DNA of 64,000 nt. It comes from Epiperipatus broadwayi. Lineage: Eukaryota; Onychophora; Udeonychophora; Euonychophora; Peripatidae. A program made the translations under genes and the position numbers. The stretch lies in contig JAQFVV010000056.1 of NCBI GenBank assembly GCA_028023455.1, positions 4,859,717 to 4,923,716 of the forward strand, given 5' to 3'. The notes under the pieces are model-generated. The model was not told the origin of the DNA. It saw nothing but the letters and a program-made list of their open reading frames with translations, and did no database searches. Below, in pieces: positions 27,442-38,145 of this stretch (within the stretch, counting starts at the first letter, position 1; the number at the start of each line of letters is the position of its first letter).

Positions 27442-29998
27442 TGTACCGGTAAAAATCACCATGCCTATTCACACACAGTAATCCAAATTCGAACCCAGTC
27501 CACGTCTAGGAATAAATTCCAAAATGCAAACTAAATTCGAACCCAAAACCCTGGCATGACCCACCGATGACAACATTACAATGGTACGGGGTTCTCCCTT
27601 TACTAGCTCATCGAAAAACACAGACTAAATTACCTACAATCAGCTATTTCATAGATATCTTATAGTCGGGATATTGGTACGGCTAATAATTTAATGTATA
27701 TATTTAAGTTGTCGATACAGACAGCAAGTGATTGGCTAGATTTCGAGAGTAATAATGCAAGAGAGACAAAATTAGATTAGACAAATTTTTAATAAATTAT
27801 TGAAAGCATTGAATAATATTATTTACAGGTACGGTATCTCTCATATTTATTTATAATAAATTGCTGCTAGTCATCAATAATCGGTTTGTACTGATTAACA
27901 AACTCATGCCAATATTTATATGTTTAAATGGTTGTACAGGTTGATATGAGAATCAGAGTAATTGGAGCACTTAAAATATTTATCTACTAGTTTTTTTTTT
28001 AAATTGTTTTATTTTAATAGTTTCAAACCATTGCGCATATGGATAAATGGGAGGCGATTTTATATAAAAATATGATATATAATACTGATGAACTGATAGT
28101 TGCAGGGATTAATGTATACTACAAATAATAACTTGCGGTGCATTGACGGAATACCGGGCGGCTTGTACTTTGACAAGTCTTAATGCCCCCAAGTAGATCC
28201 GGGACACTACAACCAGCCGGGCTCATTTTCAAACCCCGGTGATCCAAGAGATTACCTGGAGAAGAATTTCTTTCTCTCCATGTGGTAGTAAAATGAGACG
28301 CCAACTTAAGCGAAGGTAAAGGCATTGCCACAGTAACATCGAGGAAGAGTGACCGGAAGTGGATTTTAAAATGAAATTATATAAAACCCTTTCTCTCCGT
28401 AACATTTTCTACGCAACAGTCCGATATAACTATTCAATAAAACATGGCGAAATCAAACGATCGCAAAAGTAATAATTAATTAAATTTACTCTGAAACCCA
28501 TAACTCCCCAGATTGTTCGGAAGGTAATAATAAATTATTATTCTTACTCCGTAATAATATATAACAAAAGATTATAATAAAATTTTAGACTATTTTAAGT
28601 ATTTGAGATTTGAAGTATAGATTAAAATACCATGACAAAGTAAAAGAAACAATAAAAATACTTGAATATTTCTCAACTCAACATAAATGACGATTTTTAA
28701 TTCGATACAAGAAAATTACTTTTAAAATGAAAATAATAAATATTATTAGATAAACTTTACTGACTTTAATTAGAGTTGAGAAATATTATTATTGGCATCG
28801 TTTTGTTTGTAAAATAAGTAATAGTAAAAATATAAATGTATTCACAAATGGATTATTAGTAGGCACAAATATTAATAATCATCGTCTAAAGACTAGCACA
28901 GAAATATTAGAGAAGAAATTTACTGACAGGTTTTAGTGTAACATTTTCAAATGGAAAGCAAGAAATTTACATGCAATTACTTTGATTAACAGATTAAATA
29001 TAAAATTATTACCGAGAGGAAAGTTAAAAAGTTCATGTAACAAAAGTTACCATTCTTTCTTCGTCCGGTTTTCTTCTTGCGGTGCTATGTATGAAGAACG
29101 TAGGCGCGCATTTTGAATTTCTTAGAACGGCATGGTTAATTTAAATGTTGGAATTTGGAAGACTGGAAGCACGGAAAACATTACAGATCAGCGGTACGAA
29201 AGATTTAAATTGGCAGAACAGGGATCAGCTTCTTGGAATTAGCCCATCATGATAGCAGTTTACCGAGCAACTTCTTAATAACGGTTGAAGTGATTTCTCT
29301 GGAACAACTACTTTGCTGTAGCTTGACGATCCAAGCACAACCAAGTCAAAAGTTAGAGTGTCTATATTATATTTAAGATGGCTACGGTTGACCTTTCTGC
29401 CTAGTTTTTGTTCATAACTCCGCCTCCTTTGATTTCGGCCTCCAGCAATATCTAATTTGACTATACAATAGCATTTGCCTTTCTTGATAAGCATTCTACG
29501 TTTCTCATTTATTTTTAAATTTAATACATGATTCTAAATTGACAAAACAATTACATCGGAATTCGTGAATACAAAAATATACATTCATTATCTTAATTTA
29601 TCGAAGTACAAATTAATTATTCTATACATTTGTTCAAGTAAGATTTTGATTAAAAATACTGATCAAAGGAATGTGACTTTTGATCAGCATTTTTAAATGA
29701 CTTTGTATAATTTGCAAAATTAAAATTTAAAGAAAATATACACGCAATTGAAACTTTTAAATTGAGCTAATATAAATCCACAAGCCACACACACACGAAT
29801 ATTATTCACCATGATTTGTGACATTTATACTCATATTCTTTACATTAAATTCTTTTTAAACAAACACAAAATAAATAACTTAAAATCTATGTGGCTTGGA
29901 ATAGAAAAAGTCTCATTGCGGGTAAATAGTGGTTTAGAATTACCGTTCTTAAATGACAATCATGAAACTAAGATCGATTCTTCGATCTGTCTGTTTCA
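27442..29998 (-). repeat. 3' LTR of the gypsy element (2557 bp)
   Basis: Nearly identical to 35566-38145, with roughly 30 substitutions by eye (about 1%), many of them C/T or G/A, plus a few one-base indels. It is much longer than the few hundred bases usual for Ty3/gypsy LTRs. In the sense direction it has two short frames: 29225-29494 (89 codons, Lys/Arg-rich start) and 28119-28331 (70 codons). Neither has a recognisable motif. Two GGGTTCGAAT motifs occur on the sense strand near the 3' end of the LTR. Confidence 0.95.
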
Positions 29999-30245
29999 TT
30001 TCTTCCTACTTAAAAAAAATAACAAAAAAAAATGTTTATACATATTTTACTGACTTACATTTCATTACAAAGTTGATCAACTTTGGAGAACAGTCTGGGT
30101 GAGAGTTTGAACCTAAACATGGGTGTGGAATGATACATTTTATCAATCATTTGTATATTAATGTCCATTGGTCTTTACTCATCATCTGAAACATTTATAA
30201 CATAGTGGTCATCTACCGGGTTATCCCAAAATTACTGTTTGTTTT
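29999..30245 (-). other. 3' untranslated internal region and polypurine tract of the gypsy element
   Basis: It lies between the gag-pol stop (30246) and the 3' LTR. The minus strand adjacent to the LTR is purine-rich (29999-30010), the expected primer for plus-strand DNA synthesis. No env or accessory frame fits in the space. Confidence 0.7.
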
Positions 30246-33200
30246 CTATGTTCTCCCTGGGTCAGGAGGTATATAAGGCTTTAATTGTCTCACATTGTAA
30301 ATACCTCGTAGACCCTTCCCTTCCAGTAGAAAAGCGTTTTCATGGCATTCGTCCACTATCTCATATGGCCCGCTATACAGAGGGAAGAATTTTTTGAATT
30401 CCTTCCTAGGTACATTACTGACTCGTGGAGATCTTAGCCAGACTTGATCCCCCCTTTTAAAATTGTGATGTTGCCTTCCTCCTCTTTTAATTCTATTTTG
30501 TGCCATGCGCTCCAATTGTTGCCGGGCCATGTCTTGATCTGTGCTGGGATTTATATGTACTTCACGCTTTGGTGATAGCGTAGGGAAAATATCCGGACAT
30601 GGTCTACCATAGTGAAGACGCGTGGGTGGGAATCCCGTGGATTCGTTCATGTTATGATTGATGCAATCCATGACATATTGAAGTTTCTCTACCCACTTCC
30701 GGTGATCCGTTGATAAACACACGCGAAAAAGTCGACTGATTTCTCTCATGACTCTCTCACACGTGTTTGATTGTGGGTTTCTGATTGATGTTAGGCGATG
30801 GTTTACATTCTGCTTCTTTACCCAGTTTTTCCATTCTTTCGAGGTGAATGCCGAACCATGGTCGGAAAGTATGGTTTCGGGTTTACCTACCTCTTGAAAT
30901 TGTTTTTCCTGAAGAACCCGAGTTACGTTTCTGGTGTTTGTAGACCGCACTGGGTAAACCTTAACATACTTGGAAAAAATATCATATGATACCAACAAAT
31001 ACTGAAATGTTTTGAATTTGGGCAAGGGGCCATAGTGGTATATTGCAAGGATCTCGTTCGGTCTCGTAGCCATCACAGGTTTTATTTTCCCCGCGTAGGA
31101 CTTGTTGGGAGCTTTAGTAGTCGCGCAGGTATCGCACTGTCTGATTATGGAAGTGATATGGTGATACATTCCCGGCCAGTAAAATTGGCAACGGGCCACT
31201 TCTTCAATCTTCCTGGGTCCATAATGTCCCAGGGATTGGTGTATATGTTTAATTATAGGGGCCCTAAACCTATTGGGTACCTCGATTTTCCAAGGAGCAC
31301 TGTAATCCTTGGTCCGGGTTTGTAATGTGCCTCCCTCAATCCGGAAATGGGGGTATCTGCTTTGTGGCTTCTGATTCTTATCCAAGGGTTTGGACAAATC
31401 ATGAATGATATGGGAATACTGTATATTCTGCCAATAACTCAAATTCCGCAGTTCAGTTTTTACAGAACTCGATGTCGTAGTGGCCATAACTTCCAAAGGT
31501 TGGTTCTTGATTTCAGGGTTTTGTATCTTCATCGGTACAGGGTGATGACTCAATACGTCAGCCACAATATTTTCCTGCCCTGGACAATACTGGACTTGGT
31601 ACCGGAATTGTTGGAGGGTCAAACTCCATCTGATTAAACGGTCATTAGTCAGGAAACTCTTGTTGAGAAACTCCAGGCAACGATGATCGGTGATAATGAT
31701 TACTTGAGATCCCAAAAGAAATTGCCGGAATTTCTGGCATGCCCACACAATGGCCAGAGTTTCTTGTTCTGTTGTAGTGTAATGGACTTCCGCCCCCTTC
31801 AATGCACGGCTGCTAAAATAAATAACTTGGTGAGCTCTGGTATCACTTATTTGAAATAAAATAGCTCCTAGTCCTTGTTTGCTGCTGTCCATGTGTACAT
31901 AAAAGGGGCAATGAAAATTCCGATGGTGCAGCATTACGGCCTGTAAAAATTTTTTTTTTACATGTAGGAGTTCTTTGTCATGAAAAGGTGTCCATTCCCA
32001 CTTGCGGTTTTTTTTGATGAGGTCCACGAGATTTCTAGTTTCCTGGGAAAAGTTCGGATAGAATTTGTGATAGAAGTTGCAAAGGCCCAAAAATGATCGG
32101 ACCTGCTTCGGTTTAGTTGGTGTTGGGAAATTTTCTATCGCGGCAATTTTATCGGGGTGAGCCTTAATACCATGTTGGTTGATGATATGGCCCAGGAAAG
32201 TTATCTCACCAATAGCAAAACGGCTCTTCTCCAAATTTACGGTGATATTTTTTTCTCTGCATTCTCTGAGAAACCTTTCCAAATGTTGCAAATGTTCCTG
32301 CAGGTTTTCTGAAATGATGACCAAGTCATCCATATAACATACCATATGCTCCTGTATCTCATCGGAAAGGACCTGCCGCAAACAGCGCATTAAGCCTGCT
32401 CCACTGTTTATGAGTCCAAAAGGGACCCTTTTAAATATATGAATATACCCATTATATCGGAAGGCCGTATATTTCCGATCCCTAGGGTCTAGATTCAACT
32501 GCCAGTAGCTCGCGGTCAAATCCAAGGTTGAAAAGATGGTTTTACTGGCCAGCCGCACCAGTACCTCTTGAATAGGTGGAGGAGCATCTCTTTCTGGGAT
32601 AGTAATGCTGTTCAACTTGCGTGCATCCAAACACAAACACAAACTCCCATTTTTCTTTTTTACCATGACCAACGGGTTGTTATAAGGTGACGGGCCACGT
32701 TCAATAATACCCCATTCAATCATTTGATGAATCTGGGCTTCCACTTCCCCTCTGTACTGAAAAGGTATGGGGTAAGTTTTCGACGGAACGTACATCTCCT
32801 CCTTTACACGGATCCGATGTGTATATCCTCTAATCTCCCCCAGTGTAGGAGAAAAAACAGCTTCATATTTCTTTAGTATTTTTCCGATCTGATCTGTGTC
32901 CCTGGGTTCCGTGAGGATGGACTCTTGAACCTTTTTACTGATCGCTGCTGGGTCGACTGCCTGGACCAAACAACTTTTGTAGTCAGGTCTCTGGGTAATT
33001 GGTATTTTGAAATCGACTGCCTCACTTCCGAAAGAGCATCTTCCCTTTTCATAATCGATAACACCATCATTGTGGGCCAAAAAATCGGAGCCGAGCACCA
33101 TGTTGTAAATAAGTCCTGTCATCACCAGAAAAGTATGTCCTACCGACCTCTGATTTATCTTAACTTCCAGCCATACTTGCTGGTTTTCACTTAGCATTTT

Positions 33201-33989
33201 TTTCCCATTTGCCAATGTGAATTGAATAGGCCGAGTTGGCAACTGCATGATTTCGTGGGTCCTTTTTAGGTTATTGATCCAAGCTGCCGATACGATTGAA
33301 GCTTGGCTGCCTGAGTCAATCAAAACCATAACCCTGTTGTCTTCTATATTTACTTCTATAACCGGGCATAAGTAACTTGCTTGGTGATCCTGGTTTTCTT
33401 TCTCTGAAATTAGGTTCGTCATCTGGTGGATGGTTTTAATGGGCTGACTTTTACAGTTATCTGGTGCCGGAGATATGAAGTGTTGGTCTACTGTCTCCAA
33501 GAACTTTGTCATCTCAGAAATAGTGTGTATTTGGCTACTGATCATAAGCCCTCTAACTTCTTGTGGCATATTGTATGCTATCATTCGAATAACTCGGGAA
33601 TCTGACCAGTTGAAAGTGTGCAACGAACAAAACTTGGTGGCTTGCTGCGAAAAGAAATTTGTTAGGGTAAGTCGGTTTCCTGCAGGAAAGCATTCTTTGA
33701 TAAGGCTACGCAATGCTATTTCTTGTCTTTCCTCGCCCCAGAATGTCCTTAGCAGCCTGTCACAGTACTCCTCAAAAGTTCTAGGTTTTTCTCTCAGTAT
33801 GGTCCACCAGTCTTTGGCGACTGATTTCAAATGATGCTGAATGATGGCCATTTGTTGCTTATTATCTGGGTCTGTTATTTCGAAAGCATCTGTTAAGCTG
33901 TCGACATGTTCGTGGGGGTTTTCCCAGTATTCCCCATAAAAATCTATAATTTTGAAAGAAAGGTGTTGAGGGTCAACTGCTTTGTCCAT
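30246..33989 (-). CDS. Ty3/gypsy gag-pol polyprotein, 1247 codons, single frame
   Basis: The first ATG in frame is at 33989; the open frame runs five codons further up, to a TTG just inside a TAA. Order: Gag-like region (about residues 1-200, with YGEYWENPHEHVDSL), aspartic protease (LIDSGSQ, Asp225), reverse transcriptase (FSTLDL Asp490, VPFGLINSGA, YMDD at 552-555), RNase H (HMDSSKQGLGA Asp701, later TDHRCLEFL), integrase zinc finger (His917, His922, Cys952, Cys955), integrase core, and a C-terminal GPY/F-like segment with LYSGPYEIVDE. No CCHC zinc knuckle lies between Gag and protease, and no chromodomain or env is seen. In the integrase core Asp1043 and Glu1078 keep the 35-residue spacing, but the first catalytic position (984) is Tyr. 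Gag and Pol share one frame, so no frameshift is needed for Pol expression. Confidence 0.93.
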   Translation of the reverse strand: MDKAVDPQHLSFKIIDFYGEYWENPHEHVDSLTDAFEITDPDNKQQMAIIQHHLKSVAKDWWTILREKPRTFEEYCDRLLRTFWGEERQEIALRSLIKECFPAGNRLTLTNFFSQQATKFCSLHTFNWSDSRVIRMIAYNMPQEVRGLMISSQIHTISEMTKFLETVDQHFISPAPDNCKSQPIKTIHQMTNLISEKENQDHQASYLCPVIEVNIEDNRVMVLIDSGSQASIVSAAWINNLKRTHEIMQLPTRPIQFTLANGKKMLSENQQVWLEVKINQRSVGHTFLVMTGLIYNMVLGSDFLAHNDGVIDYEKGRCSFGSEAVDFKIPITQRPDYKSCLVQAVDPAAISKKVQESILTEPRDTDQIGKILKKYEAVFSPTLGEIRGYTHRIRVKEEMYVPSKTYPIPFQYRGEVEAQIHQMIEWGIIERGPSPYNNPLVMVKKKNGSLCLCLDARKLNSITIPERDAPPPIQEVLVRLASKTIFSTLDLTASYWQLNLDPRDRKYTAFRYNGYIHIFKRVPFGLINSGAGLMRCLRQVLSDEIQEHMVCYMDDLVIISENLQEHLQHLERFLRECREKNITVNLEKSRFAIGEITFLGHIINQHGIKAHPDKIAAIENFPTPTKPKQVRSFLGLCNFYHKFYPNFSQETRNLVDLIKKNRKWEWTPFHDKELLHVKKKFLQAVMLHHRNFHCPFYVHMDSSKQGLGAILFQISDTRAHQVIYFSSRALKGAEVHYTTTEQETLAIVWACQKFRQFLLGSQVIIITDHRCLEFLNKSFLTNDRLIRWSLTLQQFRYQVQYCPGQENIVADVLSHHPVPMKIQNPEIKNQPLEVMATTTSSSVKTELRNLSYWQNIQYSHIIHDLSKPLDKNQKPQSRYPHFRIEGGTLQTRTKDYSAPWKIEVPNRFRAPIIKHIHQSLGHYGPRKIEEVARCQFYWPGMYHHITSIIRQCDTCATTKAPNKSYAGKIKPVMATRPNEILAIYHYGPLPKFKTFQYLLVSYDIFSKYVKVYPVRSTNTRNVTRVLQEKQFQEVGKPETILSDHGSAFTSKEWKNWVKKQNVNHRLTSIRNPQSNTCERVMREISRLFRVCLSTDHRKWVEKLQYVMDCINHNMNESTGFPPTRLHYGRPCPDIFPTLSPKREVHINPSTDQDMARQQLERMAQNRIKRGGRQHHNFKRGDQVWLRSPRVSNVPRKEFKKFFPLYSGPYEIVDECHENAFLLEGKGLRGIYNVRQLKPYIPPDPGRT

Positions 33990-35565
33990 TCTGACCCGTT
34001 TCAACCCGTGAACACTGTCTTTCTTTTATATTGTGTGTGTATTCCCCAGTAACTAGTTATTTGTTTATTTAATCTATTCACTTACAGTCACTGACGCGTC
34101 TGATGTTTCTGTGCTATTTCCAGATGATTTACTGAACCCTTCTATTTCTGCCATTTGATTTTTTTTTTCTTTATTAATTATATGTGTTTTTTTTTTTCTT
34201 TAGCAGGTGAATTAGTTATTCGCGAAATATTTTTTTATTTATGTATATATTCATAAAAGATACTGATCCCTGATCCTATATGCCAAATCCTTCCCCGCTG
34301 CTGATACTGTTCCCACCTTTCTCATCCAGTTTGTGTGTCTTCCTTCCTTTCTTTTCCGCCTATGTTCCGATTGATTTCTGTTATATAACCCCTTTTCACT
34401 TTTCCTTTTTTTTTTATTCTATTATTACATGTATATATATGATATGATAACGTGTATCTAAATTATCAATAAAGAGAGAGAAAAACTTTATTTCACCCAG
34501 TTCGAACTATTCTCCTCAGTCCTATAAAACAACATATTAACAATTAGTATATAACACAATAATATTCTTATAATACTGTCAGTAACTCTCTCTCTATATA
34601 TATATCACCATTTCTCTCTTTTATAGACCAAACAAAACTCACCACTGCTGTATGGACAAACATATTTGCTGACAAATTTATTTGAAAGGCGCCAGCCAGC
34701 AACATGTGACCAATAGATAATTTAATCCACTGATCCCCAAATATATACTTTTTACGTGACTTAATAAAATCATTTGATTCAAGAACATAATGTTTTATGT
34801 AGAGCGTTTAATATTAACACTACTTCTGCAGGGTTATCATACAATTTCAAGTTTCTATAACATACGTGTATATACCGTTAACACTTTGACGACTGTATTT
34901 GGCTGATTGGTTTTATACAAAAAAACTTAACCTAAACGGTTACTGTACTTAATATCGGATAACACATATTCCGGCCAAACTTTATTCAATTGATAATTAT
35001 ATTATGCACTGGATTTGATAAGATTTCTATATTAAACAATATATATACACACATACACGCGTTTATTTGTAAGACATGAAAAGTAATCCTACTTTCTTTG
35101 CTTTATTTTTTTCTTAAAATTTTCAAACAACAAAACAAAATTGACTTGCAAAAAGATTTATGAAATAACATTCGTTTATTTTGAATTAAATAAACGCACA
35201 AAATCGATACAGGTTTTCACTTGCTTTGAAACTATTCTCAATATTTTTGTCGTTAAAACAAAACTTCAAAATCGCTTTCACACTTTTTTCAAAAAAAAAA
35301 ATCTCATTATATTATCTTAACAATATTAGAAGGCAATCTATTCAACTGAAACTACTTGCAAGCACGGGTGAAAAAATTTAGTATCTTTGGCTTACTCAAA
35401 ACATCGTTTTAAAACTGCGCATTTTAATAACGCAAAGTATATATCTCAACGGTATGAAAAAAAATCGAATATTTCTATAATTTAATATTTACTCTTGTTC
35501 ACTCTGCAGGGTGTGGGAGATTTCTTCATCAGAGCACCACGGAGGGCGTCCAAAATTTTGAACAC
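33990..35565 (-). other. Long 5' leader of the gypsy element
   Basis: About 1.58 kb between the 5' LTR and the gag-pol start. It has many short frames but none with a known motif. A possible primer-binding site starts TGGACGCCCTCC on the minus strand, about 13 bases inside the LTR; the tRNA was not identified. A pyrimidine-rich run on the plus strand (34570-34620) and many T runs give it low complexity. An RNA packaging signal would be expected here but is not recognisable. Confidence 0.6.
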
Positions 35566-38145
35566 TGTACCGGTAAAAATCACGATGCCTATTCACACAC
35601 AGTAATCCGAATTCGAACCCAGTCCACGTTTAGGAATAAATTCCAAAATGCAAACTAAATTTGAACCCAAAACCCTGGCATGACCCACCGATGACAACAT
35701 TACAACGGTACGGGGTTCTCCCTTTACTAGCTCATCGAAAAACACAGACTAAATTACCTACAATCAGCTATTTCATAGATATCTTATAGTCGGGATATTG
35801 GTACGGCTAATAATTTAATGTATATATTTAAGTTGTCGATACAGACAGCAGGTGATTGGCTAGATTTCGAGAGTAATAATGCAAGAGAGACAAAATTAGG
35901 TTAGACAAATTTTTAATAAATTATTGAAAGCATTGAATAATATTATTTACAGGTACGGTAACTCTCATATGTATTTATAATAAATTGCTGCTAGTCATCA
36001 ATAATCGGTTTGTACTGATTAACAAACTCATGCCAATATTTATATGTTTAAATGGTTGTACAGGTTGATATGAGAATCAGAGTAATTGGAGCACTTAAAA
36101 TATTTATCTCCTAGTTTTTTTTTAAAATTGTTTTATTTTAATAGTTTCAAACCATTGCGCATATGGATAAATGGGAGGCGATTTTATATAAAAATATGAT
36201 ATATAATACTGATGTACTGATGGTTGCAGGGATTAATGTATACTACAAATAATAACTTGCGGTGCATTGACGGAATACCGGGCGGCTTGTACTTTGACAA
36301 GTCTTAATGCCCCCAAGTAGATCCGGGACACTACAACCAGCCGGGCTCATTTTCGAACCCCAGTGATCCAAGAGATTACCTGGAGAAGAATTTCTTTTTC
36401 TCCATGTGGTAGTAAAACGAGACGCCAACTTAAGCGAAGGTAAAGGCATTACCACAGTAACATCGAGGAAGAGTGACCGGAAGTGGATTTTAAAACGAAA
36501 TTATATAAAACCCTTTAAAACGAAATTATATAAAACCCTTTCTCTCCGTAACATTTTCTACGCAACAGTCCGATATAACTATTCAATAAAACATGGCGAA
36601 ATCAAACGATCGCAAAAGTAATAATTAATTAAATTTACTCTGAAACCCATAACTCCCCAGATTGTTCAGAAGGTAATAATAAATTATTATTCTTACTCCG
36701 TAATAATATATAACAAAAGATTATAATAAAATTTTAGACTATTTTAAGTATTTGAGATTTGGAGTATAGATTAAAATACCATGACAAAGTAAAAGAAACA
36801 ATAAAAATACTTGAATATTTCTCAACTCAACATAAATGACGATTTTTAATTCGATACAAGAAAATTACTTTTAAAATGAAAATAATAAATATTATTAGAT
36901 AAACTTTACTGACTTTAATTAGAGTTGAGAAATATTATTATTGGCATCGTTTGTTTGTAAAATAAGTAATAGTAAAAATATAAATGTATTCACAAATGGA
37001 TTATTAGTAGGCACAAATATTAATAATTATCGTCTAAAGACTAGCACAGAAATATTAGAGAAGAAATTTACTGACAGGTTTTAGTGTAACATTTTCAAAT
37101 GGAAAGCAAGAAATTTACATGCAATTACTTTGATTAACAGATTAAATATAAAATTATTACCGAGAGGAAAGTTAAAAAGTTCATGTAACAAAAGTTACCA
37201 TTTTTTCTTCGTCCGGTTTTCTTCTTGCGGTGCTATGTATGAAGAACGTAGGCGCGCATTTTGAATTTCTTAGAATGGCATGGTTAATTTAAATGTTGGA
37301 ATTTGGAAGACTGGAAGCACGGAAAACATTACAGATCAGCGGTACGAAAGATTTAAATTGGCAGAACAGGGATCAGCTTCTTGGAATTAGCCCATCATGA
37401 TAGCAGTTTACCGGGCAACTTCTTAATAACGGTTGAAGTGATTTCTCTGGAACAACTACTTTGCTGTAGCTTGACGATCCAAGCACAACCAAGTCAAAAG
37501 TTAGAGTGTCTATATTATATTTAAGATGGCTACGGTTGACCTTTCTGCCTAGTTTTTGTTCATAACTCCGCCTCCTTTGATTTCGGCCTCCAGCAATATC
37601 TAATTTGACTATACAATAGCATTTGCCTTTCTTGATAAGTGTTCTACGTTTCTCATTTATTTTTAAATTTAATACATGATTCTAAATTGACAAAACAATT
37701 ACATCGGAATTCGTGAATACAAAAATATACATTCATTATCTTAATTTATCGAGTACAAATTAATTATTCTATACATTTGTTCAAGTAAGATTTTGATTAA
37801 AAATACTGATCAAAGGAATGTGACTTTTGATCAGCATTTTTAAATGACTTTGTATAATTTGCAAATTAAAATTCTAAAGAAAATATACACGCAATTGAAA
37901 CTTTTAAATTGAGCTAATATAAATCCATAAGCCACACACACACGAATATTATTCACCATGATTTCTGACATTTATACTCATATTCTTTACATTAAATTTT
38001 TTTTAAACAAACACAAAATAAATAACTTAAAATCTATGTGGCTTGGAATAGAAAAAGTCTCATTGCGGGTAAATAGTGGTTTAGAATTACCGTTCTTAAA
38101 TGACAATCATGAAACTAAGATCGATTCTTCGATCTGTCTGTTTCA
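35566..38145 (-). repeat. 5' LTR of the gypsy element (2580 bp)
   Basis: The partner of 27442-29998. It should hold the promoter for the genomic RNA. It differs by a 25-base tandem duplication at 36489-36538 and scattered point changes. The 70-codon minus frame is kept (36243-36455), but the ATG of the 89-codon frame (at 37652) is changed to ACA by two substitutions, so that frame is not preserved in both LTRs. Confidence 0.95.

Larger units (their letters stand above)
27442..38145 (-). mobile_element. Full-length Ty3/gypsy-type LTR retrotransposon
   Basis: Two long direct repeats (27442-29998 and 35566-38145), each beginning TG and ending CA, enclose a 5.57-kb internal region with one gag-pol frame on the minus strand. 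ATAT precedes the left LTR and follows the right one, fitting a 4-bp target duplication, although the (TA)n context makes its length uncertain. In the element's own direction the 5' LTR is the right-hand copy. A purine-rich tract (AGGAAGAAA on the minus strand) directly precedes the 3' LTR, as expected for the plus-strand primer. No env frame is found. The element would copy itself through an RNA intermediate packaged in Gag particles. Confidence 0.95.

Noticed and set aside
32873-33070. 65-codon minus frame overlapping gag-pol in another phase
   Set aside because: Lies entirely within the protease-RT linker of gag-pol and has no independent feature.
30798-33834. Plus-strand frames of 63-119 codons opposite gag-pol
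   Set aside because: Shadows of the long minus-strand gag-pol frame; no motifs of their own.
35520-35565. A definite tRNA primer-binding site
   Set aside because: A TGG-initiated candidate exists about 13 bases inside the LTR, but I cannot match it to a tRNA 3' end, so it is only mentioned as possible.
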